From Bacteroidota bacterium (GTDB lineage Bacteria > Bacteroidota > Bacteroidia > Palsa-965): a stretch of DNA of 64,000 bases. The notes under the pieces are model-generated. The model was not told the DNA's origin, searched no databases, and saw only the letters and a program-made list of their open reading frames with translations. Positions 44,990-55,319 of the stretch are shown here, one piece after another. Both the position numbers and the translations under genes were made by a program. Every line of letters starts with the position of its first letter. Positions within the stretch are counted from its first letter, which is position 1. Location: NCBI GenBank assembly GCA_020402865.1, contig JADBYT010000009.1, forward strand, positions 62,001 through 126,000, in the 5' to 3' direction.

Positions 44990-47862
44990 GAATTTGTATT
45001 GTTAAGAATGGAACAGATACATTTCATGAGTTCGAATGCCGACGCTGTGGTATCTTTCTTGCGTTGTTGTTGTGCCTGCTGCAGCGTAACACCTGCCGGA
45101 AGTGTGGATGGATCAAGAAAGCGAAGGTTATCGTGCCAGGTGATATAAGCTGGAATCAACCGCTCGCCCTGATCAGAATCGAATAAACAGAGCTGAGATT
45201 CAAGATTGACAGAAAGCCTGCTTTGAATAATTTTATTTGCCCTTCCCTTAAATGCATCGGTATTGAGTGTGGGAATATATTGAGGGAATAAAAACAACAA
45301 ATCATTAGCAAAAAATGCTACCGGTACAATTAGATCCTGTTGCAAAACAGGATCAGATGCGTAAATCTCCAGTGTGTAAGTAAACGTTTCAGCACCTGCA
45401 ATTCCGGAACCGGAAGAAGAAACTGATAAACCGGATAAAGAGCCCGTTGTTTCTGAATATGTATGAATGATTTCCAAAGCCGGATCAAAATCACCTGTCT
45501 GTCCATAATAACTCATGGCTGCAGCAAGTGCTTTCAACACTTCGTAACTCGCATTTTTAAAATCATAATTATTGCCATTCACAATAACCCGTGCACCGAA
45601 AAGTAGCGACTGTAAAAGCAATGCCGTTTCAGTCAGTATTGATCCCTTTCTCCATTCAATCAACCACAACGCCTGCCGCACCATCACATCGGTATCCGAA
45701 GGAACATCGGGTTGTTCGGAACTGTTTTTACCCGAATCAGCTTCATGCGGATGATTGATAAAATTGGCATACAACGGATTCAAGCCAAGTAATAACGAAA
45801 GCAGAAGCTCTATGGCCGAATAGTTTACGAAATCTGATGCCGGAATTTTTTCAAGTTCATTAATGGCCGCTGTATTCACAATGAAATCGCTGGTGCGGAT
45901 GCGCGCAATGCGATGCGCTTTATTCTCCAACCTCTGCATGGGTAACACAACAGGGCTTGAAGAACCTGATGCTGGCATTACAATATAAGTTCCTGAAAGT
46001 GAATCGGCACCAAGAAAATTGTAAGCTTTGCAGCGGTAATAGGTAAGTAATGCCAGATTTTGCAGATACAAACTTTTGAATATCACCTTATCCATATCCG
46101 TATCACCCGCATACATTGAACCGCGAATCAAAGCATCAAATTCAGCAGGCGACTCTCCATGTCGGGCCAGCAGATGATCCAACAGTTTATTTCTTCTTGC
46201 ACACCCGATTTCGTCGTCTTCCATGATCATCATTAATCCATGGATATATGCATTATAGGGTGAACGGATATATTTTTCACGGCCTTTTTTCTCAATCAGC
46301 TTAGTATCCTCGGGCAGAATGGAATAGGTGTAGGACTGATAATCTTTAAACAACGGCCAGATTGAAGGCACATCATATAGCGACTGATAGAAATAAGTAG
46401 GCGAAAAACGCAGGTAAGGCACTGGATAAATCTGTCGATCAAAATCAAAATGATTCTTTTTCGTAAAATATTCGTAACGATCTCTAGGTGTACCCGTAAG
46501 TGCGTTGCGAAAAGAGAAAAGCAGAGGCACATAAGCAAGTTGCGAAAACTGATTGGCCAGCAACTGATCAAAAAGCGTAAGGTATCCTTTCAGTTGACGG
46601 GAAAGTGCAATCGTATAATCATTGGCATTTTCAGATACCGAATTTTCACCAACGGCGTAAATACCAGGGAATGTATTCTGAATGGAATAATACGAACCAA
46701 TATCTCTGAAATTGCCGGGCTGAAGGCGTTTTTCTTCCTCGGTGCTGGAAGTATAACTCACCGATTCATCGTGCGAGGGCAACTGAGAAGCACTCAGATC
46801 TCCGATCGGAGGAAGTGCAGACGGTGCCATACCGTTTACAGTCACTGTAATCAGATTTTTCGCATAGGAAGCCGCGAGATCGGGGGTGAGAATTTCATCA
46901 GGCTGGCAAGTAACTGATGAAAGCCACACGTAATCTGAATTTGTATTGCCTGATACTGATGAAGAATCTCCTGAAAAGTCAGAATCTGAATTCACTTCTC
47001 CGGAAGAGGAAGAGGAAGAAGATGATGAATATTCAAAAGCCAGTTGCATGGATTTTACAGCATTCACTCCTTCCACCGCCTGCATTACATCGATCAATGT
47101 GAATGTATCAATCTGGTCGGTTTTTGAACCCAGAGCAGCATCCGGAATAAAACCGTGCAGCAATGCAGGACCATCATACAAATCATCCGTAGAGTAACCT
47201 TCTGCTATTAGTACGGAAAATCCTTTGGGGCTTACTGCCGGCAAAATATATTCGGAGATAGCTGATCCGATGTTTGCAAGAATCTGAGGCAACTCGGTTT
47301 CATCCGTAACATCAAGTGAAAACCGGAGCAGGAATAGTTTGGGAATAAGCCTGGACGGCTGATCGAAAAGTTGCGCCAGGTTACGGCTTTTATTCAAATA
47401 ATAATATACCTCATCGGCAAGCGTATCAAGGGTTTCAGAATTTTCTGACGATGACTGAAACAAAATTTTGAGTGGCTGAGGCAGATCGCTGTCGGGCTGT
47501 ATCTTCAGCACGGCATTTGTAAGAGCAGCTATTCCATCAATCAGGTACTTCCGGTAATCGTTTGCCGAAATTGCCGAAGTGGTGAGAATTTGTTCCGGCA
47601 AATAGAACTGATCTTCAAGTGTAAGTTCTCCATTTGCTTTGGTGAGAATATCTCTGATCGAAAAATCATTGCAATATCCCAACTCAGTGAGCGCAAAACA
47701 TAGCTGTTCTAAAATGGTCACGCCCGGATCGCTATCGTTCAGGTTAGTCCAGCTTGTATCTGAATGCATCTGAATATAGCCAAGTCCTTCAGCCTTCAGC
47801 CTGTCGAAATCCTGGCTGAGGGGAGAAGCATTGTTCTTGATCTGATATTCGATACTGCTCAT
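44986..47862 (-). CDS. Baseplate J-like protein, Afp12-like, with poly-serine insert
   Basis: A 958-residue baseplate wedge protein. The start (SDTSWTNLNDSDPGVTILEQLCFALTEL) is the J/gp6-type opening seen in Afp12 and Pvc12, followed by GYCNDFSIRDIL. A serine-rich linker lies near residues 276-300 (SSSSSSSSGE). The remainder is mixed alpha/beta. It would link the sheath base to the gp25-spike core. The start codon is 4 bp after the preceding J-like gene, and the end overlaps the tape-measure start. Confidence 0.75.
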   Translation of the reverse strand: MSSIEYQIKNNASPLSQDFDRLKAEGLGYIQMHSDTSWTNLNDSDPGVTILEQLCFALTELGYCNDFSIRDILTKANGELTLEDQFYLPEQILTTSAISANDYRKYLIDGIAALTNAVLKIQPDSDLPQPLKILFQSSSENSETLDTLADEVYYYLNKSRNLAQLFDQPSRLIPKLFLLRFSLDVTDETELPQILANIGSAISEYILPAVSPKGFSVLIAEGYSTDDLYDGPALLHGFIPDAALGSKTDQIDTFTLIDVMQAVEGVNAVKSMQLAFEYSSSSSSSSSGEVNSDSDFSGDSSSVSGNTNSDYVWLSSVTCQPDEILTPDLAASYAKNLITVTVNGMAPSALPPIGDLSASQLPSHDESVSYTSSTEEEKRLQPGNFRDIGSYYSIQNTFPGIYAVGENSVSENANDYTIALSRQLKGYLTLFDQLLANQFSQLAYVPLLFSFRNALTGTPRDRYEYFTKKNHFDFDRQIYPVPYLRFSPTYFYQSLYDVPSIWPLFKDYQSYTYSILPEDTKLIEKKGREKYIRSPYNAYIHGLMMIMEDDEIGCARRNKLLDHLLARHGESPAEFDALIRGSMYAGDTDMDKVIFKSLYLQNLALLTYYRCKAYNFLGADSLSGTYIVMPASGSSSPVVLPMQRLENKAHRIARIRTSDFIVNTAAINELEKIPASDFVNYSAIELLLSLLLGLNPLYANFINHPHEADSGKNSSEQPDVPSDTDVMVRQALWLIEWRKGSILTETALLLQSLLFGARVIVNGNNYDFKNASYEVLKALAAAMSYYGQTGDFDPALEIIHTYSETTGSLSGLSVSSSGSGIAGAETFTYTLEIYASDPVLQQDLIVPVAFFANDLLFLFPQYIPTLNTDAFKGRANKIIQSRLSVNLESQLCLFDSDQGERLIPAYITWHDNLRFLDPSTLPAGVTLQQAQQQRKKDTTASAFELMKCICSILNNTNS

Positions 47863-47865
47863 TGC

Positions 47866-50800
47866 TTAATATTGAATTGCATGCGTTCCGGAAGGCACAA
47901 AAAGAAATCCTTCCCGGGCATTTATCAGTGTTGTTAAATCACTCACCTCATTTTGAATACTACCGGTAGTAACTGTAAATGACAGCGTACCGGCAACCAC
48001 TGATTCAACTCCGGGCACTGCATTGATCACACGCAGCAGATTTTCGCCACTTAATGCTTCATCCACCTGCAACTGCAAGGAGGCAGAAGAAATCCAGGGA
48101 GACAGATACAGGTTTAATGCATCAGAAACTGCGCCGGCTACAGAAAAAGGGGCATATCCAAGCGTGGTTGTAATTGTAGCTGTTACTGCAACGATGCTGT
48201 AACGATAATTGCTAACAGCAAGTGTTTCATTTGCCGGGCATTTCGGCTGAAGGAAGTTGAGAATTTTGTCACGGTCGCAACTGCTTACAAGCGGAGTAAA
48301 GGCATTGGCATCAGAAACCGTATTTACCTTTTTAATCACATACACCACACTTTTGCGAAGGAGTCTGTTGTAAACCGCGCAGGTGTAATATACTTGTGGA
48401 AATTGAAGCGTAACTAAACTGTAAAAATCATATTTCCCGACTGCCCGGTTTTTGTTCCTGATCCACTGGCTCACCCGCAGATTAAGTTGTGATGCATTCT
48501 CAGCTGCTTTCCCCGCGTAAGATGCAAATGGCTGATTTACCGTAGTTATGGCCGGAATCAGCACTTCGGGTTTGGTAATACTGCCTGCCGCAATAAACGG
48601 AGCTGTTGTATCGCTAAGGTATTCACTACCTGTTCTTACCAACGAAACGCCATTGGTGGCCAGCAAAATTGTTTGTGCAAAACTGTTTATTCCTGAATTC
48701 GCGGTGATACAGATCCAACTGTTCTCTCCCGCCATTTGATCCGAACCTGCGACAATGTCATTGGGAATATCAAGTACAAGTATTCCCGGACAGCTGAACC
48801 CGTTCGTGCTGTCTGAAACTACGTGCAGAGGCTGCCATGATGTAGAATTGAGATAATAGTAGCCCAACGCACCGGCAGATCCTTTGTTAGCTGCAGATGC
48901 CAGCTCAAAATATAAACTCAGTAAATTGCCGCTTGTAAGTTTATTGAAACCAATCAACAAACAACCTTCTGCTGTAAATGCAGGGAAAAGATAAAAATCG
49001 TTTACTGGCTGAATTGATGATTCCGGAGATGATGATGTGGTTGATGAGGTTGAAAAAGCAGCCAATGATGAAGATACAGACGGAGTGGAAGAAGATGATT
49101 CGGACGAACTGCTTCCTGAAGAAACCGCAACGGAGCCGGCTAATGCAGCACTCGCAAGCATAGCAGGTGAATCTCCGCTTGCACTGTCATATTGCTTATA
49201 ATTAGTAAACGGTGTATAATAAAAATACTGAAACGGATAAGTCTGCTCCGCGGAAGTGAAATCGTAAACACAAACAGCTTCATAATCGCCAGTAATACCC
49301 GCTACCTTTGGCGCAAAAGGCGGATTAGGAGAAGCCATCAATTCAATTGACAAAGAAGACGAAGAGAAAGAGGAGGAGGAGGATGAAGAACCATGAGAAA
49401 GCTGCATCAGTTTTGCTGCATTCTGAAGCGCCACCCAGGATACAACTGCTGCATAAACTTCATTACCAAAACCATATACCGGATCCACAAGCGTCATCCT
49501 CAAAAAACCCGAAGCATCGGCTCCCGTCCATTGGAAGTTCGTGTTTTGAATGGACGGAGCAAGCACTGCTTTATCCAGCACACCATTCAGCTTAAAGCTG
49601 AATTTCCGGACAGACAGCGGAGGTTCTGTAACCGAATGCGAATCAAACAACGGGACATCCGGTTCAATAGAAGATGAAGAGGAGGAAGAAATTGAGGAGG
49701 TAGATGAAATTGAGGAAAAAGAGGAGGAACTTACAAGTGAAGAGGACGATAAAGAGGATGAAGACGATAAAGAGGATGAGGAGGATAACGAGGATGAGGA
49801 CGATAAAGAGGATGAGGATGAACTTTCATTAAGTTGCAATGTCATCCAACCATTTACAAGTCCGAGACCAAAGATTGATCTGAAACTCGAATTCGAAAAT
49901 GTAGTTAATGAAATAGACTCAACCGGTACTTCATCAATAGGAGTATCAGCTACTGTGGTTACAACGGGCGGACTCCACCGGAAAGTAACCAGAAAACGCA
50001 GCACGCTGCCGATTCTGCCGATTGCTTTGCGAAACCAACCGGCTTCAGGCGTTGTATTCCGCGAAGAAGCCGGTGATGAAGAGCCGGATGAACTGGAAGT
50101 ACCGGATGAATTGGAAGATACCGATGAACTGGAAGTACCTGATGAACTTGAAGATACCGATGAACTCGACGAACTTGAGGATGTTGAAGAACCTGAGGAA
50201 ACCGATGAATTTGATGAACTTGAGGAACTCGAGGAAGAAATTGAAGCCAGATAATTGGTATAGGCTGTATAATAAGTAGTGAAATCAGTATTCGGAAGAT
50301 TACTCCAATTAAATGTAAAATCGAGCGATAAGAGTGGTTTACTGAAAATTTCGCTGCTTCCAAGAATAAAATTGCTATTGATCCCGGGAGCAGGGCCAAA
50401 AAGTTGAAATGGGTTTTTTGGACTGATTGCTCCGAAATCATTATAAAGTAAAAAATGTTGCACACCACTTACAGTAACATTAAACCTTACTGAATGAATA
50501 ACAGGAGGATCGGTAAGCAGTGCTGCATTTCCAAACATAATCTTCAACAGCGGCCAGTCGGAAACCACGCCGTCGGGATTAGATGCAAAAGCCACTACTG
50601 GTGAATCAGTGGGTAGTAATGTAATTTTCAGGAAAAGAAAATATCCGGCTTCTTCATCGGTTAAACCGGGTTCACGCATTACTTCCGGTTTTACTGGTGT
50701 CCACGCTTTGGTTCCGCTCAGAAAAACGCTGGCACTGTCCATCAACAAATCAGTAACCGGATTGGCAAAGCGAAAGCTGATGTCGATAATCCGCTTGCCT

Positions 50801-52089
50801 TCGGGCAAAAACAACATCGGAGAGCCGATTGCAAAGCCAAATTGAACCGATTGTGCACTATTCGCTTCGCCGCTTGCCGGTGGTCCAAAGGTATTCCACG
50901 AGATCACCGATCCGGTTTTCGTAGTTTGAATCACACCCGGAGTGGCAACCGGCGAAAGAAGAAGTTCCTGAGCAGCTGTAACCGATAACCGGCACACCTG
51001 GCTGATCACGCCGGCATTCAGTCCCGCTGTAGCTTCACTTTTAAAAAGAATAACCTTCTTCTCCTGGTCAACACCGGCGTTAAACGTTGTACCTGCCGGT
51101 AGTGTATATACAGCTGTTCCCGGCGCCAAACCAAGACTTACCACTACCTGATCGGGTGAAGCTGATTGTTCCTTCTGGAGCAATACATCATGATAATAAA
51201 AATCAAGATGCTTGCCGGAAATTTCATTGACCTGCTTCTTGTAAATTTCCATCAGATGCGTAAGTGTGCGCACCAGTGTAGTATCAGGAAACCGGCTCTG
51301 CAATTCTTCCTGCAATTGATAATCAACCGCTGCCTGACGAACAGCCGTTTTGTAAATGCTGAACACCTGATCAGCACTCGCCTTCAATCCGTTAAAACAG
51401 GCCAGTACCAGCTGATGCATTTCCGGTAAACTGCCTGCCACCGGAACGGAAGATTCCAGAATATTTTTTTCTGGCTCTGTAATACCGAATGTATCTGTAA
51501 AATACTGGCCGGAATAATTTTCCTGCCAGATCACGTTTCGATATAATCCGTACAGATACTGATGCGGCTTATACACCTCATCAAGTCCTGATATATTGCT
51601 GAGATAATTCCAAAGTTCAAGTGTAGCGTAGAAATTCGGAATCAGAAATTCAGCAGCCTGTTTAGTCAGGTAGCGTTTCAGATTGTAATTTTCCTCGCTG
51701 TTCTTCATGTAACGTAACCACTCTGAAATGGATTCGTACACGGGCATCAGTTCATTGAAAAGCTGCCTGAACAACAAAGCTGTATGCTGATTGGCGTTGA
51801 GCATTTCCGCCAGGCTCTGCATCCTGTTGCAGGTTTGCCGGTAAACCCAAAAACGTTGCGTCCATGATTCAGAGGCAATATAGGCCAGCAGTATAACCGG
51901 ATCCTTTAGCAGAAAGGGTTGCCAGTTTCCGTTTACGGTATTCGTCTGATCGAAATAATTAATCAGCCTTCCGAACCGGGCCAAAAAAGCAAGCCGATCC
52001 CGGGCCGTTCTGCCATCGATCAGATCGGGAGCAGGAACGAGCGCTTCCTGAACAGAAGCCAGAATCATGCTTTCTTCATTGCCTTTCAT
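47866..52089 (-). CDS. Giant baseplate J-like protein, Afp11-like, with four poly-serine linkers
   Basis: A 1407-residue protein, about twice the size of Afp11. The N-terminal ~300 residues are helical (ARDRLAFLARFGRLINYFDQ). Strand domains follow, separated by serine-rich linkers at ~613-682, ~753-816, ~896-917 and ~986-1026. The C-terminus carries the J-type end (VAVTATITTTLGYAPFSVAG, SGENLLRVINAVPGVESVV). The linkers come from short tandem DNA repeats. The start overlaps gp25 by 4 bp. The J assignment is good at the C-terminus but weaker in the middle. Confidence 0.72.
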   Translation of the reverse strand: MKGNEESMILASVQEALVPAPDLIDGRTARDRLAFLARFGRLINYFDQTNTVNGNWQPFLLKDPVILLAYIASESWTQRFWVYRQTCNRMQSLAEMLNANQHTALLFRQLFNELMPVYESISEWLRYMKNSEENYNLKRYLTKQAAEFLIPNFYATLELWNYLSNISGLDEVYKPHQYLYGLYRNVIWQENYSGQYFTDTFGITEPEKNILESSVPVAGSLPEMHQLVLACFNGLKASADQVFSIYKTAVRQAAVDYQLQEELQSRFPDTTLVRTLTHLMEIYKKQVNEISGKHLDFYYHDVLLQKEQSASPDQVVVSLGLAPGTAVYTLPAGTTFNAGVDQEKKVILFKSEATAGLNAGVISQVCRLSVTAAQELLLSPVATPGVIQTTKTGSVISWNTFGPPASGEANSAQSVQFGFAIGSPMLFLPEGKRIIDISFRFANPVTDLLMDSASVFLSGTKAWTPVKPEVMREPGLTDEEAGYFLFLKITLLPTDSPVVAFASNPDGVVSDWPLLKIMFGNAALLTDPPVIHSVRFNVTVSGVQHFLLYNDFGAISPKNPFQLFGPAPGINSNFILGSSEIFSKPLLSLDFTFNWSNLPNTDFTTYYTAYTNYLASISSSSSSSSSNSSVSSGSSTSSSSSSSSVSSSSSGTSSSSVSSNSSGTSSSSGSSSPASSRNTTPEAGWFRKAIGRIGSVLRFLVTFRWSPPVVTTVADTPIDEVPVESISLTTFSNSSFRSIFGLGLVNGWMTLQLNESSSSSSLSSSSSLSSSSSLSSSSSLSSSSLVSSSSFSSISSTSSISSSSSSSIEPDVPLFDSHSVTEPPLSVRKFSFKLNGVLDKAVLAPSIQNTNFQWTGADASGFLRMTLVDPVYGFGNEVYAAVVSWVALQNAAKLMQLSHGSSSSSSSFSSSSLSIELMASPNPPFAPKVAGITGDYEAVCVYDFTSAEQTYPFQYFYYTPFTNYKQYDSASGDSPAMLASAALAGSVAVSSGSSSSESSSSTPSVSSSLAAFSTSSTTSSSPESSIQPVNDFYLFPAFTAEGCLLIGFNKLTSGNLLSLYFELASAANKGSAGALGYYYLNSTSWQPLHVVSDSTNGFSCPGILVLDIPNDIVAGSDQMAGENSWICITANSGINSFAQTILLATNGVSLVRTGSEYLSDTTAPFIAAGSITKPEVLIPAITTVNQPFASYAGKAAENASQLNLRVSQWIRNKNRAVGKYDFYSLVTLQFPQVYYTCAVYNRLLRKSVVYVIKKVNTVSDANAFTPLVSSCDRDKILNFLQPKCPANETLAVSNYRYSIVAVTATITTTLGYAPFSVAGAVSDALNLYLSPWISSASLQLQVDEALSGENLLRVINAVPGVESVVAGTLSFTVTTGSIQNEVSDLTTLINAREGFLFVPSGTHAIQY
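49640..49830 (-). repeat. Ser-codon microsatellite with 18-bp tandem units
   Basis: Within the giant baseplate gene, the plus strand reads GACGATAAAGAGGATGA at 49745, 49763 and 49799, with a variant unit at 49781: an 18-bp period. On the coding strand this gives repeated SSSSSL. Similar simple repeats make up the other poly-serine linkers. Such tracts are prone to slippage. Confidence 0.75.
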
Positions 52090-52523
52090 TTCAGCTGCCT
52101 GAGATTGGTTCCTTCTTTCAGATAAAACGGAAACACATAGTTGTGTCGGGTATTGGTCTGATTGTATATGTATGAAATATTCACCTCCAGCCCTCCACTT
52201 TGAATATCAGTAAATACAACCTCCACATTCTGCACCGTAATCCGAGGCTCATTGTATAACAGCGATGCTTTCACCGCATTTTTCATTTCACCTTTCAGCG
52301 AATCATCCATACTGCGAAACATAAACCGCTGCAGATTGGATCCGAACTGAGGATTGAAATTGCGTTCACCATTCTTGGTGGTAAGAATGGTATAAATCGA
52401 ATCATTAATATTCTCTTCGTAGGCAGATAACACAAGCTGGTGGTTACCCAACGAAAATTCAACAGGAAACGCCCACCCGGATCCCTGAAAATTCTGCTTG
52501 CGGTTTAAATACTTATCAGCCAC
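52086..52523 (-). CDS. gp25-like baseplate protein (Afp9/Pvc9-like)
   Basis: A 145-residue GPW/gp25-family protein. It contains IYTILTTKNGERNFNPQFGS, the family's core stretch (the R-x-x-x-P-x-F-G signature), and a closing strand pair (TRHNYVFPFYLK). This component joins the spike hub to the J-like wedges and sheath in phage and eCIS baseplates. Its ends overlap the PAAR gene by 8 bp and the J-like gene by 4 bp. Confidence 0.93.
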   Translation of the reverse strand: MADKYLNRKQNFQGSGWAFPVEFSLGNHQLVLSAYEENINDSIYTILTTKNGERNFNPQFGSNLQRFMFRSMDDSLKGEMKNAVKASLLYNEPRITVQNVEVVFTDIQSGGLEVNISYIYNQTNTRHNYVFPFYLKEGTNLRQLK

Positions 52524-52815
52524 CGATCATCACAGTAAATGCACCCAATAGTATTTGTCCGCCATGAGCCGTCTGGTCACCCATCCGAGCGGCAGGCATA
52601 CCTGAAATCATCACTGATGATGACCCTTTCACTATTGAATCGGGCGGGCCTACACACGTCAGCATATCGCCTACGCGCGCCGCTGGTAAACCACCAATCA
52701 ATACTGTAGGCGCTCCCGGGCCCACTACCGGTCCGCCCACATGCGGAATCGGAGGAACACCCGGAGTTACCATCGGGCATTCATGAAAATCAGTAATTCG
52801 TGCAGCTGGTGGCAT
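52516..52815 (-). CDS. PAAR spike-tip protein (Afp10-like)
   Basis: A 99-residue PAAR-motif protein. It has MPPAARITDFHEC, then GGLPAARVGDMLTC and SGMPAARMGDQTAHGG, the repeated P-A-A-R units with His/Cys ligands that bind a metal at the tip of a sharp cone. It would cap the VgrG-like spike and pierce the target membrane. It lies 13 bp after the spike gene and overlaps gp25 by 8 bp. Confidence 0.95.
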   Translation of the reverse strand: MPPAARITDFHECPMVTPGVPPIPHVGGPVVGPGAPTVLIGGLPAARVGDMLTCVGPPDSIVKGSSSVMISGMPAARMGDQTAHGGQILLGAFTVMIGG

Positions 52816-52828
52816 ACTATCAATGGGT

Positions 52829-54631
52829 TTAATTAATCATTACCATGGCACCTTTCAGCACCAGTTCTGTTCCGCCCTGCACCTGAGCAGTCATACTGCC
52901 CTCAGCAGAATATTGCATCTGTGCAGATTCCTTGATATTCAATCCGCTGATTTGTACATCGCCTCCCGAAGATTGAATACTCACTCCCTGATTCCCTTGC
53001 AGCGAAAGATTCTGCCCGGCCTGAACCGTTATATTCTTGCTACTGTTCACATCAATACCGTCTGATGACATCTTGATGCTGTTTCCGTTCTGATCAGTGA
53101 TCACAATGTTTTTATCCTGATCGCTAAAAACAATATTGTTGTTGCCGGGCGTGGTAAGCGTAAGCACTTTGTTTTTATCGTCGAACTGAATGTAAATACC
53201 CGACTTGGAAACGATGGCTTTCAGCGGGTTATCACTGGCCGGATTAAGCGTATTAAATGGCTTCCGGTTTCCACTGTACATGCTGCCCAGAATAACCGGG
53301 TAGCGGGGATCTTCGTTGAGAAAACCAATCACCACTTCATCGCCAACCTCAGGATAAAAGAAAGCGCCGAAACCACTTGTCGCGTAAAAATTGGCAAGCC
53401 TTGCCCAGATACCGGCTCCATTCGGATCGAAAAGCGGAATTTCTACCAGCACCCGAAACTGATTATCAGGATCACTGTCTATTTGTTTCACCGTACCGTT
53501 CATGAGTCCACGCGCACCGGGCAATAAACCCGATACCGGTGGTGCCATCACATCAGGCTGCTCCGTAAACCAATTGAATGAAAGCCCAAGATCAACTTCA
53601 ACCATCCAGTTTCCCGCCGAGTAATCATGCCGGACACCTGATACAAAATAGTCTCCCGAGAAACGATCGCCAAGTCCTTCAATGGTAATGTATTTGGCAA
53701 TCTCAACAAACGTATTGCCCTGAAATTTGGCAGTACCCGTTATGCGCGAAAAATCACACTTCACCTGCTGCGCCTCCGACCATGTATTCAGTTCGGCATT
53801 GAGCAATGTACTTGTCTGCAATGCGTATGTACTTAGTCCTACCACCGAGGAAAGCGTTGACGGCCCCAGATTTCCCGGTCCCTGATAACTTGAAGAAGCA
53901 TTACCCGTAGCAATTGCCTGCTGAGTAAAATCCCACGAACTTGCCGTTACGCCCGAAACCTGCGTAAGTGAATCAATGTGGGTATTAAACTCATACAACG
54001 AATTGCCCGAAGCAGATCCGTAACCCACCGTCAGTACCGAAGTATTGTTGGCCGAAGGTTTTGCTACATTCAATGTTCCGTTCACTGCCGCCACAATCAT
54101 TCCATTGGCTTCGGCACGGGCCAGTACAAAATCCCAGTCTGTACTAAAATACTGCACCTGCTCAGGCCATTGCGTACCGGTTGCAGTTACATTGGCCGTA
54201 ACACCCGAATAATTCCCGATTATCGATGTGAGAATGTCGCTGTCTTTCTGATTTGAAAATGTGAGGCACTTCCGGCCTACTGTCATTTTTATGCTCGGGT
54301 CGTAACAAAGTACTTCAAGCGTGCTTTCCCCAAGCGCGTTCAACTCCACAGACTGCCCCGTGATTATTCCGGTAAAAATTGTGGACAAACTGGAATCGTA
54401 ACCCGCATCAATTGCAATGGTGGCTCCTGGTACAAAAGTAGAAGATGAACTCTGCACAAAATCACCCTGATCGGGCTCTCCGTCGCGAATAACAATACGG
54501 GCAAAAGGAACCTGATTCACTTTCTTCTGAATATCTACCGCAAGTACCTGTACCGTATCAGGAACAGGACTACCGCCAACACTTAAATTGAATACGGCCA
54601 CACTGGCTGTGGGAATTACAGGACCTGCCAT
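52829..54631 (-). CDS. VgrG-like spike protein (Afp8/Pvc8-like)
   Basis: A 600-residue spike. The hub part (~1-350) is gp27-like (TIFTGIITGQSVELN; FSTDWDFVLARAEANGMIV). Then come the gp5 OB-fold and base region (MNGTVKQIDSDPDNQFRVLVEIP; YPEVGDEVVIGFLNEDPRYPVILGSMYSG) and a C-terminal triple-stranded beta-helix (KNITVQAGQNLSLQGNQGVS). It forms the trimeric needle below the tube. No extra cargo domain is fused at the C-terminus. Confidence 0.95.
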   Translation of the reverse strand: MAGPVIPTASVAVFNLSVGGSPVPDTVQVLAVDIQKKVNQVPFARIVIRDGEPDQGDFVQSSSSTFVPGATIAIDAGYDSSLSTIFTGIITGQSVELNALGESTLEVLCYDPSIKMTVGRKCLTFSNQKDSDILTSIIGNYSGVTANVTATGTQWPEQVQYFSTDWDFVLARAEANGMIVAAVNGTLNVAKPSANNTSVLTVGYGSASGNSLYEFNTHIDSLTQVSGVTASSWDFTQQAIATGNASSSYQGPGNLGPSTLSSVVGLSTYALQTSTLLNAELNTWSEAQQVKCDFSRITGTAKFQGNTFVEIAKYITIEGLGDRFSGDYFVSGVRHDYSAGNWMVEVDLGLSFNWFTEQPDVMAPPVSGLLPGARGLMNGTVKQIDSDPDNQFRVLVEIPLFDPNGAGIWARLANFYATSGFGAFFYPEVGDEVVIGFLNEDPRYPVILGSMYSGNRKPFNTLNPASDNPLKAIVSKSGIYIQFDDKNKVLTLTTPGNNNIVFSDQDKNIVITDQNGNSIKMSSDGIDVNSSKNITVQAGQNLSLQGNQGVSIQSSGGDVQISGLNIKESAQMQYSAEGSMTAQVQGGTELVLKGAMVMIN

Positions 54632-54638
54632 AGGACAA

Positions 54639-55307
54639 TTATTTTATTGGAGGAAATAACAGGTTAATTCCACCAGGTAGATTTCTGAATTTATTTAACC
54701 CGTTGAAACGGGCTACTTTCACGTAAAGCGAGTAATCATTCCATACTTGCTGACACATTTGCGGAAGACTTGTATTCTGCATGGTAACAAGCATATGCGT
54801 AAGGTCAGGCGATTTGGGAGCGTCTTGTTTGACAACAGTAGTCGGAGCAATGTATTCGCTGAACGATAGTGATATTTTGGCCCGAAGCGGGCTTCCGTTG
54901 GGACTGAACAAGGTGAAATTGGTTTCAAACGAACTAAGTACTCCATTGAAACTAATGTCCTCGCCCCATTGAATACCCACAAAATTAGGCCGGTGAATAG
55001 AGCCGTTATACTTGTAAATAATTCCTTCGAGCGCAGTAAGCTCAGTATCCATGTCTGTTCTCGAACTATCCACAATTCCTGTGCAATCAATCACAAGATC
55101 GAAACTCAGTTTTTCACAGGGAGTACTTTTATATTTCTGCGATGGCGAACTTGTATCAGGTGCCTGCACTTCATTATACTCCACATTTCTCGACCACTTT
55201 ATGCTATCCGGATTAATCATTACCGTATAAGGATTTCCCGAATAAGGTGTGGAGAAATTCTCATCGGTATATCCGGTAATTTTCATCAGCTGTAAACTGG
55301 CACTCAT
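54639..55307 (-). CDS. Tube-initiator/LysM-type hub protein (Afp7/Pvc7-like)
   Basis: A 222-residue protein. The first ~170 residues resemble the conserved eCIS tube-associated domain (YTVMINPDSIKWSRNVEY and FNGVLSSFETNFTLFSPNG), and the C-terminal ~55 residues read like a shortened LysM-type module (MCQQVWNDYSLYVKVARFNG, GGINLLFPPI). In Afp/PVC this protein connects the spike hub to the tube. It is encoded 7 bp before the spike gene. Confidence 0.88.
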   Translation of the reverse strand: MSASLQLMKITGYTDENFSTPYSGNPYTVMINPDSIKWSRNVEYNEVQAPDTSSPSQKYKSTPCEKLSFDLVIDCTGIVDSSRTDMDTELTALEGIIYKYNGSIHRPNFVGIQWGEDISFNGVLSSFETNFTLFSPNGSPLRAKISLSFSEYIAPTTVVKQDAPKSPDLTHMLVTMQNTSLPQMCQQVWNDYSLYVKVARFNGLNKFRNLPGGINLLFPPIK

Positions 55308-55319
55308 GATACGTGATAG

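Noticed and set aside
49347..50279. Plus-strand frames rich in Asp/Glu and Lys/Met
   Set aside because: They are antisense readings of the poly-serine linkers of the giant baseplate gene.
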